A stretch of 64,000 nt of DNA from assembly GCA_965116465.1 (NCBI GenBank), contig OZ220687.1, forward strand, positions 2,170,001 through 2,234,000. The letters are read 5' to 3'. Made by a program: the position numbers and the translations under genes. The notes beneath the pieces were generated by a model that saw only the letters and a list, made by a program, of their open reading frames with translations, did no database searches and was not told the DNA's origin. Shown here one piece after another: positions 17,004 to 25,421 of the stretch. Within the stretch, counting starts at the first letter, position 1; every line of letters starts with the position of its first letter. This stretch comes from VXNF01 sp965116465. GTDB lineage: Bacteria > Actinomycetota > Acidimicrobiia > Acidimicrobiales > CATQHL01.

Positions 17004-18406
17004 TTAAGCCGGTGGCTCGTAGGCCCGCGCGTCCCGGGGCAACACGTCGGTGGGGTACGCGCCGATGCCGTGCTCGGTTAGGTCGAGGCCCAGCGCCTCC
17101 TCCTGCGGCGAGACCCGCAGCAGCCCGAAGCGGCGCAACGTCGCGAACAGCACGCCGGTCGTCACCAGCACCCAACCCGCCACCACGCCCACCAGGATGA
17201 GTTGGACGACCAGTTGCTGAGCGCCGCCGCCGTAGAACAGGCCGGCCTCGTCGCGGCCCAGGTAGCCGTCGTCGTAGCGGGCGAACAGGCCGACGGCCAG
17301 GGTGCCCCAGAACCCGCACACGCCGTGCACCGACACGGCACCGACCGGTCGTCGATGCCCGAATGCTCGATGTAGAGCATCGAGAACACCACGAGCACGC
17401 CCGCGAACGCCCCGGTGGCCAGCGCGCCCAGCACGTTCATGCTGGCGCAACCCGCCGTGATGCTCACGAGCCCGGCGAGCGTGCCGTTGGCGATGATCGA
17501 CATGTCCGGCAGCCCCTGCCTGCGCCACACCACCGCACCGGAGGCCAGGGTGCCCGCCGCCCCGGCGATCACCGTGTTGAGGACCACCCGGGTCACGGGG
17601 CTGTCCGCGGCGGCGGCGAGCTGCGAGCCGGCGTTGAAGCCGAACCAGCCGAGCCAGAGGATGAACACGCCGAGCAGCACCATCGGCATCGCATGGCCGG
17701 CGATGGGGCGGGGTGTGCCGTCGGGGGTGTACTTGCCCAGGCGCGGCCCCAGGAACACGGCGCCGGCCAGCGCGGCGCAGCCGCCGGTTCCGTGCACGAC
17801 GGTCGAGCCGGCGAAGTCGCTGAAGCGTGCGCCGGCGATGGACATGTCGGCGATGAACCCGCCGCCCCAGGTCCAGTGCACCACCAGCGGGTACACGAAC
17901 GCGCTCATCGCCACGCTGAACAGCAGGTACGCCTTGAACCGCGCCCGCTCGGCCATCGCGCCCGAGGCGATGGTCACCGCCGCGGCGGCGAAGACGGCAT
18001 GGAAGAAGAAGAACGCCCCCGTGGTGAGGTTTCCGCTCCCGCTCGAGCCCACGCCCACCAGGTCGCTTCCCGCCAGGAAGAACCCCTCGGTGCCCCACCA
18101 GGCGTTGCCCCGGCCGAACGCCAGGCCGTACCCCACCGCCAGGAAGGCCAGGGCGCCGATGCACATGTCGGCGAGGTTCTTGGCGAGGATGTTGGTGGTG
18201 TTCTTGACCCGCGTCAGGCCGCTCTCCAGCAGGGCGAAGCCCGCCTGCATGACGAAGACCAGCACCCCAGCCAGCACGACCCAGGCGTTGTCCAGGGCCG
18301 CCTGCACGGCGGCCGACGGGTCCTCGGCCTGCGCGGCCACCGGCGTCGTCATGACGGCGAGGATCGCGCCTGCCGCGCCGAGAACAATCAAGGTTCTGCG
18401 TTTCAC
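17004..18406 (-). pseudogene. amt: Ammonium transporter (Amt) with a single-base frameshift
   Basis: Reading left from GTG 18406 (RBS GGGAG) gives a signal-like segment and then an Amt/MEP/Rh channel: FVMQAGFALLESG, a WTWGGGF helix, DFAGSTVVHGTGG and IEHSGIDD are all characteristic. At about 17341-17350 the frame breaks. The product would continue VGAVSVHGVCGFWGTLAVG in the next frame and end normally at 17004. Restoring one G (a C on the coding strand) joins both parts into about 468 aa, the usual length. Either the strain carries a real mutation in the last third of the channel or the assembly lost a base in a short G/C run. No PII (glnK) gene is adjacent, although amt is commonly paired with one. 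Confidence 0.85.
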
Positions 18407-18503
18407 GCCCGTCTCCCAATCGATAGTTGTCCAGAGTCGTCCGGCGGTGAACAATATGTCATGAGTGCGACAGTGCATAGCCACTCGCACACGATCGGCA
18501 CTC

Positions 18504-18995
18504 CTATCCGAACGGCACCAGCCCGCTCCTGGTGGCGGAGAGGATCGCCACGGCGGCGGTGCCCGCCACGAGGTAGGGCCCGAGCGGGCGGCCGGCGCGG
18601 GGACCCTCCCGGACGAGCGTGACGATCGCCTGCGGCAGGGCCACCAGGAAGCCGGCCATCAGGCCGAACAGCGCCGCCCGCCAGCCCCACCAGCCGCAGA
18701 GCAGGCCGTTCAGAACACTCAGGCGGACATCGCCGAAACCCAGCGACGGCGGATGGGCGAAGTGGACGACGGCCAGACCTCCTCCGCAGGCGGCAGCGCC
18801 GATGACCGCCCCGACCAGCCCCGCCGGCATGCCCTCGACCAGGGAGGCGGCCGCGTACAGCACCCACACGAGCCCCGCCGTGATCCAGATGACCCGTGTC
18901 GGCAGGATCCGGCTCCGGCAGTCGGTCACGGCCAGCCACGCCCCGGTGCCGCCCCACACGACTAGTGCTGCGAGCACCAGCGCTGCGGCGATCAC
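18504..18995 (-). CDS. Prepilin peptidase (A24 family)
   Basis: The 163-aa protein is almost wholly hydrophobic. It carries the two catalytic aspartates of the type IV prepilin peptidase family (PF01478): one in VTDCRSRILP (residues about 23-32) and one in GFGDVRL. It lacks the N-terminal methylase domain, as is usual for tad-type (TadV/CpaA) enzymes. It should cleave the leader of the pilin-like protein and of TadE-type pseudopilins from the same locus. The GTG at 18995 is taken as the start because hydrophobicity begins there; no clear ribosome site is seen. It diverges from the cpaB-like gene. Confidence 0.8.
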   Translation of the reverse strand: MIAAALVLAALVVWGGTGAWLAVTDCRSRILPTRVIWITAGLVWVLYAAASLVEGMPAGLVGAVIGAAACGGGLAVVHFAHPPSLGFGDVRLSVLNGLLCGWWGWRAALFGLMAGFLVALPQAIVTLVREGPRAGRPLGPYLVAGTAAVAILSATRSGLVPFG

Positions 18996-19385
18996 GTGGT
19001 GGTCCCGGCCGGGGGAACGACCGGCTCGCGGGCGCCACGGGGTCTCGATGCGGTGACGATCATGTGGCCGCTTCTCCCGAACGGTGAGCGCAGACGGATG
19101 CCCGTTTCGCGGCGTTCGTGGCGGGTCTGCCCGGCATCCGGACGACCTGGTTCCGGTCGCCCTGGGACGCGCACAGAACAATATCGATGATGTCGTTGTG
19201 AATGGAAAAATACCCTGTAATGTGCACGTTTGCTCACACCGACCGGTAGTATGGAGCCAAACAAACAGTAGGCAGAACCTCCGGCTCGTCGTGGCCGTCT
19301 CCGCACGCCGCACCGAACCCACAACCGGTGCGGCGATTCGTGCCGGCCGAGAGGCGCGCCGGTCGCGCGCTGCCTTGAGGGATCG
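18996..19385 (+). promoter_or_regulatory. Divergent control region of the tad locus
   Basis: 390 bp between the divergent prepilin peptidase and cpaB-like genes. The best promoter is TTGTGA (19196-19201), a 16-nt spacer and TAATGT (19218-19223), reading rightwards within an AT-rich patch (19170-19260). TAGTAT at 19247-19252 is another possible -10 box. Nothing else is recognised. Confidence 0.4.
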
Positions 19386-20171
19386 ATGACGAACCCCCCA
19401 CCGCCTCGAGAACGAACGCCGGCGATGCCGCAGGCCCAGCAGCGCCAGGTCGCCGTCCCCGCGAAGAAGCAGAGCGGTGTGCGCGGCGGTCTGCTGCTGC
19501 TGGGACTCGTGCTGGTGGTGGCCTCCGGCGGCGCGTTCTGGTACGTGCTTCGCACCGTCGACGAGCGGCAGGAGTACCTGGTGACGGTCAGGACCATCGA
19601 GCGCTGGGAGATCGCCGACGCCTCGGACTTCACGGTGGTCGAGGCCCATGTGGGCGCCGCGGAGGCGCTGCCCGTCGAGTTCGGCGACCTCGTGTTCGGC
19701 AAGTGGGCCACCGGCCGGATCCCCGCCGGCACGCTCGTCTCGCCGGGGATGTTCGAGACGCCGCCCCTGTCGGGTGACGAGGAGTCCGAGAAGGTCCTCA
19801 TCGAGGTCAGCCTGCCGGCGGGGGAGGCGCCCCTGGGTGAACTGAAGGCGGGCGACAGGGTTGCCCTCTTCGGCGCCGAGGGCTCCGGGCTCGAGGGGGT
19901 CGAACCGGACGTCGGCCTCATCGGTGTCCTGGTCCTGGAGTTCGTGCAGGGCGACCGGTTGATCTACCTCGTCTCGCCGGAGGACGCCAAGGCCATCCAG
20001 GACATGGTGGACCGCTATGCGCAGGCCGTGAATCGCCGCATCTGGAAGCTGGGGTCCGACCTGTCCGCCGAGCAGTTGATCGATCTCTACGGATCGTCGC
20101 GGGGCATCCCGCCGGCCGACGACCTGTTCGCCGAGCTCGGGGCCGCCGGCGTCCCGGCAGACGGATCATGA
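19386..20171 (+). CDS. CpaB/RcpC-like SAF-domain pilus assembly protein
   Basis: The 261-aa protein has a Pro/Gln-rich cytoplasmic N-terminus, one membrane segment (GLLLLGLVLVVASGGAFWYV, about residues 37-56) and an external SAF-type domain (about 65-120: WEIADASDFTVVEAHV, GRIPAGTLVSPGMF). A second conserved region follows with VSLPAGEAPLGELKAGDRV. This is the CpaB/RcpC arrangement seen in Flp/tad pilus loci, where the protein links the inner-membrane machine to outer layers. It is the first gene of the rightward tad run, followed after 43 bp by the CpaE-like ATPase. Confidence 0.75.
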   Translation: MTNPPPPRERTPAMPQAQQRQVAVPAKKQSGVRGGLLLLGLVLVVASGGAFWYVLRTVDERQEYLVTVRTIERWEIADASDFTVVEAHVGAAEALPVEFGDLVFGKWATGRIPAGTLVSPGMFETPPLSGDEESEKVLIEVSLPAGEAPLGELKAGDRVALFGAEGSGLEGVEPDVGLIGVLVLEFVQGDRLIYLVSPEDAKAIQDMVDRYAQAVNRRIWKLGSDLSAEQLIDLYGSSRGIPPADDLFAELGAAGVPADGS

Positions 20172-20214
20172 GGCGCGCGCCCGGTTCCCGCTGCCGGCGC
20201 CCGGCGGTGACACC

Positions 20215-21888
20215 GTGCTGACCGTCTACAGCGCGCACGGTTCGCCGGGAGCGTCCACGACGGCCCTGTACCTGGCCGCCCACTGGGCCTCCACCGGCCA
20301 GGAGGTGCTGCTGCTCGAGGCCGATCCGGCCGGCGGCTCGCTGAGCCACCACCTCGGCATCCAGTTCACGCCCGGGTCGGCCTCGTTCGTGGCCTCGGGC
20401 CTGCCCGTCGCGGGAGTGAACCTCATCGACCACTCCCAGGACGTGCTGTTCAACAACCTCCACGTCATGCCGTCCACGTCGAGCCCCGCAGGCGCCCGCG
20501 GCATCGTGGCGTGGTTCGCCCAGCACGCCGGGGAGCTGCGGGACGTCTCCGAGCGGGAGATGGCGGTGATCATCGACGGGGGGCGGATCACGGCCGACTC
20601 GGCGGTGGCGGACCTCGCCGCGCATGCTGCCGGCGTCGTGGTGGTGGCACGCGGCGACAGTGCGCCGACGAGCCTCGAGCACATCGGCAGCCTGCTGTCG
20701 GAGGAGGCCGGCGGCGAGGGCACGGAGCGGTGTGCGGTCACCATCGGCGACTCCCCGCTGAGCGCCGAGGAGTGGCGCGAGAAGTCCGACGTCACGTTCT
20801 GCGGCTCCATCAGGGAGTTCTCCGCGATGACCGGCGATCTCTCGGCGTTCCTGAACCGCAACAAGCGGAAGTCGAAGAGGTGGCGGGTGAGCCTGGAGGA
20901 GGTCGCCGAGCAACTGCTGCCGTTCGCCAAGCCGCCGGAGTCGGGGGTCGTACGAGCCCCACGGTCCGCGCCCGTCGCCGCGGAGGCGGCCGCGGCCCCA
21001 CCGCCGCCCGCCGTCCCCTCCGAGGCGCCCGGTGTCCACGCGCACGACTCCGGTGGCGATGGCCACGACGCAGAAGCCGTGGCCGCGGTTGCGCCGGGAG
21101 CGGGACAAGCGCAGTCACCGCCCCTGCCGGTGACCCCGCCGCCGGTCGCCGAGCAGCCGCCACAGTTCGAGGTCCAGCCACCGGTGTCCCCGCCGGGCTA
21201 CGTCGAGGCGCAACAGCCGCAGCCCGCCCACGGCGAGGGCGCGCCGCCGGTCCACACACCGGAGCCCGCCTACTACGAAGCGCCGCCCGCCGCCCCCGAG
21301 CCCGTGTACACCTCCCACCCGGAGATGCCGGTCCCGGTGTACCAGCCGCCGCCGGTCGCCGAGCCGCCGCCGCAGTACGAGCAGCCGCCGGCGCCTCCGC
21401 CGGCGTACCACGAGCCGTCACCGGCCCCGTCCGGCCACGGCCCGCCCGGCGCCGCCCCGCCCGCGTACGACCAACCGCCGCCCGCCACCCCGCCCGCCTA
21501 CGGCCAACCTCCGCCCGCAGCGCCGCCCGTCTACGGCCAACCTCCGCCCGCAGCGCCGGACCGCCCGCACGCGGCCGTCCCGTCGCCCGGGTATCACGAG
21601 CCGCCGCCGGCGCCCCCCGCCCACGGGCAGCCGCCCGCGCCGCCGGCCACTCCCGGATATCCGGTCCCGCAGCAGCAGGAGGTCGATCACCGGCACCCGG
21701 CCACACAGGAGCCGACGGCTCCGCAGCAGCCCCCGGCTCCGCCGCCCTACCCGCACCCCGCAGCGGCTGAGCCCCCGGTCGCGCCGTCGGAGATCGCCCC
21801 CTCCGGCTCGTTCCGCGACTGGGCCGCCCGGCTGCACGGTCAGGTGCCCCAGGGCACCGCCGGCACCGGCGGCGGCGACGTCTCCTGA
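20215..21888 (+). CDS. CpaE/ParA-like ATPase with long proline-rich tail
   Basis: Residues 1-240 have a ParA/MinD-like fold: an N-terminal P-loop position (AHGSPGASTTALYLAAHW), a D/E-rich strand (LLLEADPAGGSL) and a late VVVARGDSAP strand. The P-loop lacks the usual GK(S/T): it reads GSPGASTT, so ATP binding may be altered or lost. Residues about 245-530 are a Pro/Ala/Tyr/Gln-rich low-complexity tail with many PPPAxPPxYxQP-like units, and the last 30 residues are more regular. CpaE proteins position the pilus machine in the cell. The tail is probably a flexible cytoplasmic linker or binding platform. Start GTG 20215. Confidence 0.7.
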   Translation: MLTVYSAHGSPGASTTALYLAAHWASTGQEVLLLEADPAGGSLSHHLGIQFTPGSASFVASGLPVAGVNLIDHSQDVLFNNLHVMPSTSSPAGARGIVAWFAQHAGELRDVSEREMAVIIDGGRITADSAVADLAAHAAGVVVVARGDSAPTSLEHIGSLLSEEAGGEGTERCAVTIGDSPLSAEEWREKSDVTFCGSIREFSAMTGDLSAFLNRNKRKSKRWRVSLEEVAEQLLPFAKPPESGVVRAPRSAPVAAEAAAAPPPPAVPSEAPGVHAHDSGGDGHDAEAVAAVAPGAGQAQSPPLPVTPPPVAEQPPQFEVQPPVSPPGYVEAQQPQPAHGEGAPPVHTPEPAYYEAPPAAPEPVYTSHPEMPVPVYQPPPVAEPPPQYEQPPAPPPAYHEPSPAPSGHGPPGAAPPAYDQPPPATPPAYGQPPPAAPPVYGQPPPAAPDRPHAAVPSPGYHEPPPAPPAHGQPPAPPATPGYPVPQQQEVDHRHPATQEPTAPQQPPAPPPYPHPAAAEPPVAPSEIAPSGSFRDWAARLHGQVPQGTAGTGGGDVS

Positions 21889-21924
21889 TCGGCCGGCGGC
21901 ACCGGAGAGAGGATCGATCGCCAC

Positions 21925-23526
21925 ATGTCCGAGGTGAGCCCAGGTCAGGCGCTGTTCAGGCGCCACCACGAGTTGCTGCTGGAGCAGTTCCTGGACATGG
22001 AGCGTCGCAAGCTCCCATCCGACGAGGTCGACCGGAAGCTGGCGGCCATCGCCGAGCAGATTTGCCGCGAGCACGACACGTCGGCCCTCATCGCCGGCCG
22101 CCGGCAGCTCACCGACGACGACAAGCGGGAGTTCCTCGCCAACGTCCGGGGGCTGATGGGCGGCGGCTCCCTCACGCCGCTGCTGGACCGTCCCGACGTG
22201 GAGAACATCCACATCCTGGGCCACGACCGGGTGGTGCTGTCGCTGGCCAACGGCGACCGGGTCCCCGCACCGCCGGTGGCGGGCAGCGAGGAGGAGCTGG
22301 TGATGATGATCCGTCACCTGGCGGCCACCGCCGGCCACACCTCCCGGCGCTTCGACAACGCCTCGCCGATCCTCGACCTGCGCCTGGCCTCGGGGCACCG
22401 GCTCTTCGCCGTCACCTCGGTGGCGGAGCGCACCTCGGTGGTCATCCGCCGCCATCGCATGCTGCAGTCCTCCCTGGACGTCCTGGCGAGGGCCGGCACC
22501 CTCACGCCGGCCATGAGCACCGTGCTGCGGGCGGCGGTGCACGCCCCCAACCCCGCCAACCTGCTGGTCGTCGGCGGCACCGGCGCGGGCAAGACCACGC
22601 TGCTGCGGTCGCTGCTCTCGGAGGTTCCCCAGGACGAGTTGCTGGTCACCATCGAGGACACTCTCGAGTTGCACCTGCGCTCGTCGGGCCTGCACGAGCG
22701 GACCCTGGCGCTGGAGACCCGCACCTCCAACACCGAGGGCACCGGCGAGATCTCCATGTACGACCTCGCCAAGGCGGCGCTGCGGATGTCGCCCGACCGG
22801 GTGATCGTGGGCGAGGTTCGCGGCGGCGAGGTCATGCAGCTGCTGCAGGCCATGGGCATCGGCAACGACGGCTCGCTGGGCACGATCCACGCCGGCAGCA
22901 CCCGCGCCGCCATCAACAAGATGCTCATCTACGCCCAGCGCTCGCCCGACGCCCCAACGCCCGATTCGGTGCTGCGGGAGATCGCCGAGGTGCTGCACCT
23001 GCTCGTGTACATCAAGAAGCTGCCCGACGGCCGCCGCGCCATCACCTCCATCCGGGAGGTGACCGGCTACGAGGACGGCCGCGTGCTGACCTCGGAGGTG
23101 TTCGGCCCCGGCCCCGACGGCGTGGGTGTCTACACGCGGCCCTTCAAGCCCGACGGCGAGGCGCTGGCACGCCTCATGGCCTCGGGGTTCGACCCGGCGG
23201 TGCTGGGTGAGCCGTACCGGCCGCAGCCGCCGGTTCCCCGCGCCAAGCCGGCGCCGCCGGCCGCCCAGCCGACGCCGCCGGCCACTCGGCCGCAACCACA
23301 GCAGCCCGCTCCGCAGCCTCGGCCACTCCCCGGCGGGCCCGCCCAACGACCCGCGGCGCCGGCCCCCGCCCCCCGCCGGCCCGTGCCCGTGGCCCAGGCG
23401 CCCGCCCAGCCCGCTGGGCCGTCGCCGCAGGCCCCCCGGGCCCAGGCGCCCGGTCAGGCCGCCGGCCCGCCGCCGCAGCCCCCCCAACCGCAGCGGCCGC
23501 CACCGGTCGGCGGCACGCGGGAGTAG
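21925..23526 (+). CDS. CpaF/TadA-type secretion ATPase
   Basis: The 533-aa protein is the PulE/VirB11-type ATPase of the tad machine. Walker A GGTGAGKTT lies at residues 217-225, the Asp box follows (VTIEDTLELHL), and Walker B is in PDRVIVGEVRGGE. His-box residues are in GSLGTIHAGSTRAA. It powers pilus assembly from the cytoplasmic face. The N-terminal 100 residues are the usual helical domain. The last 110 residues are a Pro/Gln/Ala-rich tail beyond the family's normal end, like the tail of the gene before it. The ATG at 21925 follows a GAGAGG ribosome site. Confidence 0.9.
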   Translation: MSEVSPGQALFRRHHELLLEQFLDMERRKLPSDEVDRKLAAIAEQICREHDTSALIAGRRQLTDDDKREFLANVRGLMGGGSLTPLLDRPDVENIHILGHDRVVLSLANGDRVPAPPVAGSEEELVMMIRHLAATAGHTSRRFDNASPILDLRLASGHRLFAVTSVAERTSVVIRRHRMLQSSLDVLARAGTLTPAMSTVLRAAVHAPNPANLLVVGGTGAGKTTLLRSLLSEVPQDELLVTIEDTLELHLRSSGLHERTLALETRTSNTEGTGEISMYDLAKAALRMSPDRVIVGEVRGGEVMQLLQAMGIGNDGSLGTIHAGSTRAAINKMLIYAQRSPDAPTPDSVLREIAEVLHLLVYIKKLPDGRRAITSIREVTGYEDGRVLTSEVFGPGPDGVGVYTRPFKPDGEALARLMASGFDPAVLGEPYRPQPPVPRAKPAPPAAQPTPPATRPQPQQPAPQPRPLPGGPAQRPAAPAPAPRRPVPVAQAPAQPAGPSPQAPRAQAPGQAAGPPPQPPQPQRPPPVGGTRE

Positions 23527-23535
23527 CACCCCGCC

Positions 23536-24465
23536 GTGTCGATCGCAATCGTGCTCGGGGCGGCGGCGGGCATCGGCCTGCTCACGGTCCTGCTGGCCTT
23601 CCAGCGCAAACCCGACAAGGCCAAGGGCGAGCAGCGGGTCAGCCTCCGCCAGTTCCGGGCCAGGGGCACGCGTGCCCAGGCGCGCAGGGTGGTGATGGAG
23701 AACCTGATGCAGTTGGTTCTGGGCGTCGCCCTGGGGGGCGGGGGCTGGTACCTCACGGGATGGCCCGTCGCCGCGGTGCTGGGGCTGCTGGCCGGCTTCC
23801 TCGGCCCGCGGATGCTGCAGGCGCCGAAGAAGCGCCAGGCCGTCGCCGACGAGATCGAGGCCTACTCGCAGTGGGCCGAGCAGATCCGCGACCTGGTCGG
23901 CGCCAGCGGCTCGCTGTTCGAGGCGGTCACCCTGTCGGCCGACAACGCCCCGGCGCGGCTGCGCCCCGCGGTCAAGAACATGACGGCCATGGCCCGCACG
24001 CTGGGCCTGCCCCCGGCCCTCGACTGGTTCGCCGCCGAGATGCGCTCGCCCTTCGCCGACCGCCTCGTGCTGGGCATGAAGATCGCCTGGGATTCCGGCG
24101 CCCGGGTGACCGAGGCGTTCGAGAGCACCGCCCGCGGCATGCGCGCCGAGGTCGAGATGCGCCGCCGCAACGAGGTGGCCAACGCCCGCGCCTGGACGCA
24201 GGTGGTGTCGATCCTGGCGGTCACGTTCATTGCCATGGGGTTCATGTTCATCCTCAATCGGGGCTTCTTCGACCCGTTCGACGGCACGTTCGGCCAGATG
24301 GTCCTGCTGTTCGCGGGCGCCCTGATCTTCGGCAATGTCTTCTGGGTCATCAGGCTGTCCGAGTCGGGCACGCCGATCAGGCTGCTCTCCCTGGACCACG
24401 CGAAGGACGCGAAGGCGAAGGCCGCCGACGGCGTTCCGGCCACCCGACGGGGGGACGGCTCGTGA
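23536..24465 (+). CDS. TadB-like T2SS F-domain membrane protein
   Basis: The 309-aa protein has one N-terminal membrane segment, a second hydrophobic pair near residues 55-90, a cytoplasmic T2SSF domain (about 105-235; YSQWAEQIRDLVGASGSLFEAV) and two C-terminal membrane helices. This is the TadB order. It should form the inner-membrane platform on which CpaF acts, paired with the TadC-like product. The GTG at 23536 lies 9 nt after the CpaF stop. The stop overlaps the next start by 4 bp (GTGA). Confidence 0.8.
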   Translation: MSIAIVLGAAAGIGLLTVLLAFQRKPDKAKGEQRVSLRQFRARGTRAQARRVVMENLMQLVLGVALGGGGWYLTGWPVAAVLGLLAGFLGPRMLQAPKKRQAVADEIEAYSQWAEQIRDLVGASGSLFEAVTLSADNAPARLRPAVKNMTAMARTLGLPPALDWFAAEMRSPFADRLVLGMKIAWDSGARVTEAFESTARGMRAEVEMRRRNEVANARAWTQVVSILAVTFIAMGFMFILNRGFFDPFDGTFGQMVLLFAGALIFGNVFWVIRLSESGTPIRLLSLDHAKDAKAKAADGVPATRRGDGS

Positions 24466-25352
24466 GCCTGACGGTCCTGATCCTGGCGCTCGCCGGCGGG
24501 GTGGGGCTGTGGGTCCTCACCCTGGCGTTCGTCCTGCGCCGCAGGCCATCCGATGAGGACTCGTCGACGGCGGGGGCCGGGACGCGGTACTCGCTTCAGG
24601 CCACGTCGCGCATGGCCATGGGGAAGGTGGAGGAGGAGTTGCAGGGCAGGTCGGCCCTCGTTCAGGACTGCCGCATGGTGGGTCGCACCGTGCAGAGTCA
24701 CGCCCTCATCAAGATCACCGGCCTGGTGGTGGGAGCCGCGTTGCTGGGAGGCGGCGGCGGGTTTCTCGTCGCAGTCCTGGGCGTCGACCTCCCGGTGGCG
24801 ATGCTCATCGCGCTCGCGGCCCTGGGCGGGCTGTTGGGCTGGTGGCTGCCCGACTCCATGCTGCGCACCGAGGCCGAGAAGGAGCGGCGCCTGTTCCAGC
24901 AGGTCACCGAGTCGTGGCTCGAACTGGCCGGGCAACTCGTGACCGCCGGGTCCGACACGTTCGCGGCGCTCGTCACCGCCGCCTCCTACAGCGACCAGCC
25001 TGTGTTCGTTGCCCTGGCGGATGCACTGCGTGTCTCCGCCGCCCGCGGCGAGCCCCCGTGGACGGGCCTGCGGCGCCTTGCCGACGAGCGGCGCCTGCGC
25101 TTCCTCGACCCGTTCTGCGCGGCCCTCGAGCTGGCCGGCACCACCGGCGCCGGCTCCCGCGAGACGATCCTCTCCCAGGTCGAGTCCGCCCGGTCCAAGG
25201 CCATGCACGAGGCCGACGCCCGCGCCGCCTCCGCCGGCGAGAAGATGGGCGCCCCCCTGGCCCTGATCGGCGGCGCCTTCATGCTCCTCATGGGCTACCC
25301 GCCTATGGCCGGGATCATGGACTCGGCCACCATTACCGGCCCGGGCCTGTAG
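24462..25352 (+). CDS. TadC-like T2SS F-domain membrane protein
   Basis: The 296-aa protein starts at GTG 24462, overlapping the TadB stop by 4 bp. It has an N-terminal membrane helix, a hydrophobic pair at about residues 85-125, a T2SSF domain (WLELAGQLVTAGSDTFAAL to ESARSKAMHEAD) and a C-terminal hydrophobic segment (PLALIGGAFMLLMGYPP). It is the second platform protein of the pilus machine. The gene is followed by a 69-bp gap and the first of two glycosylation-type genes. Confidence 0.75.
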   Translation: MSLTVLILALAGGVGLWVLTLAFVLRRRPSDEDSSTAGAGTRYSLQATSRMAMGKVEEELQGRSALVQDCRMVGRTVQSHALIKITGLVVGAALLGGGGGFLVAVLGVDLPVAMLIALAALGGLLGWWLPDSMLRTEAEKERRLFQQVTESWLELAGQLVTAGSDTFAALVTAASYSDQPVFVALADALRVSAARGEPPWTGLRRLADERRLRFLDPFCAALELAGTTGAGSRETILSQVESARSKAMHEADARAASAGEKMGAPLALIGGAFMLLMGYPPMAGIMDSATITGPGL

Positions 25353-25421
25353 CACTCCCCCGGTCCGGTTCGCTGGCACCGAGGGAACCCCTCCGCTCCT
25401 GTCGATAACGACACCGGCCAC

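Noticed and set aside
17004..18406. Programmed frameshift in amt
   Set aside because: No slippery heptamer or stimulating structure was seen at the break; a one-base loss explains it more simply.
21418..24399. 993-codon open frame on the minus strand
   Set aside because: Antisense shadow of the CpaE-like, CpaF and TadB genes, which have clear motifs in the plus frame.
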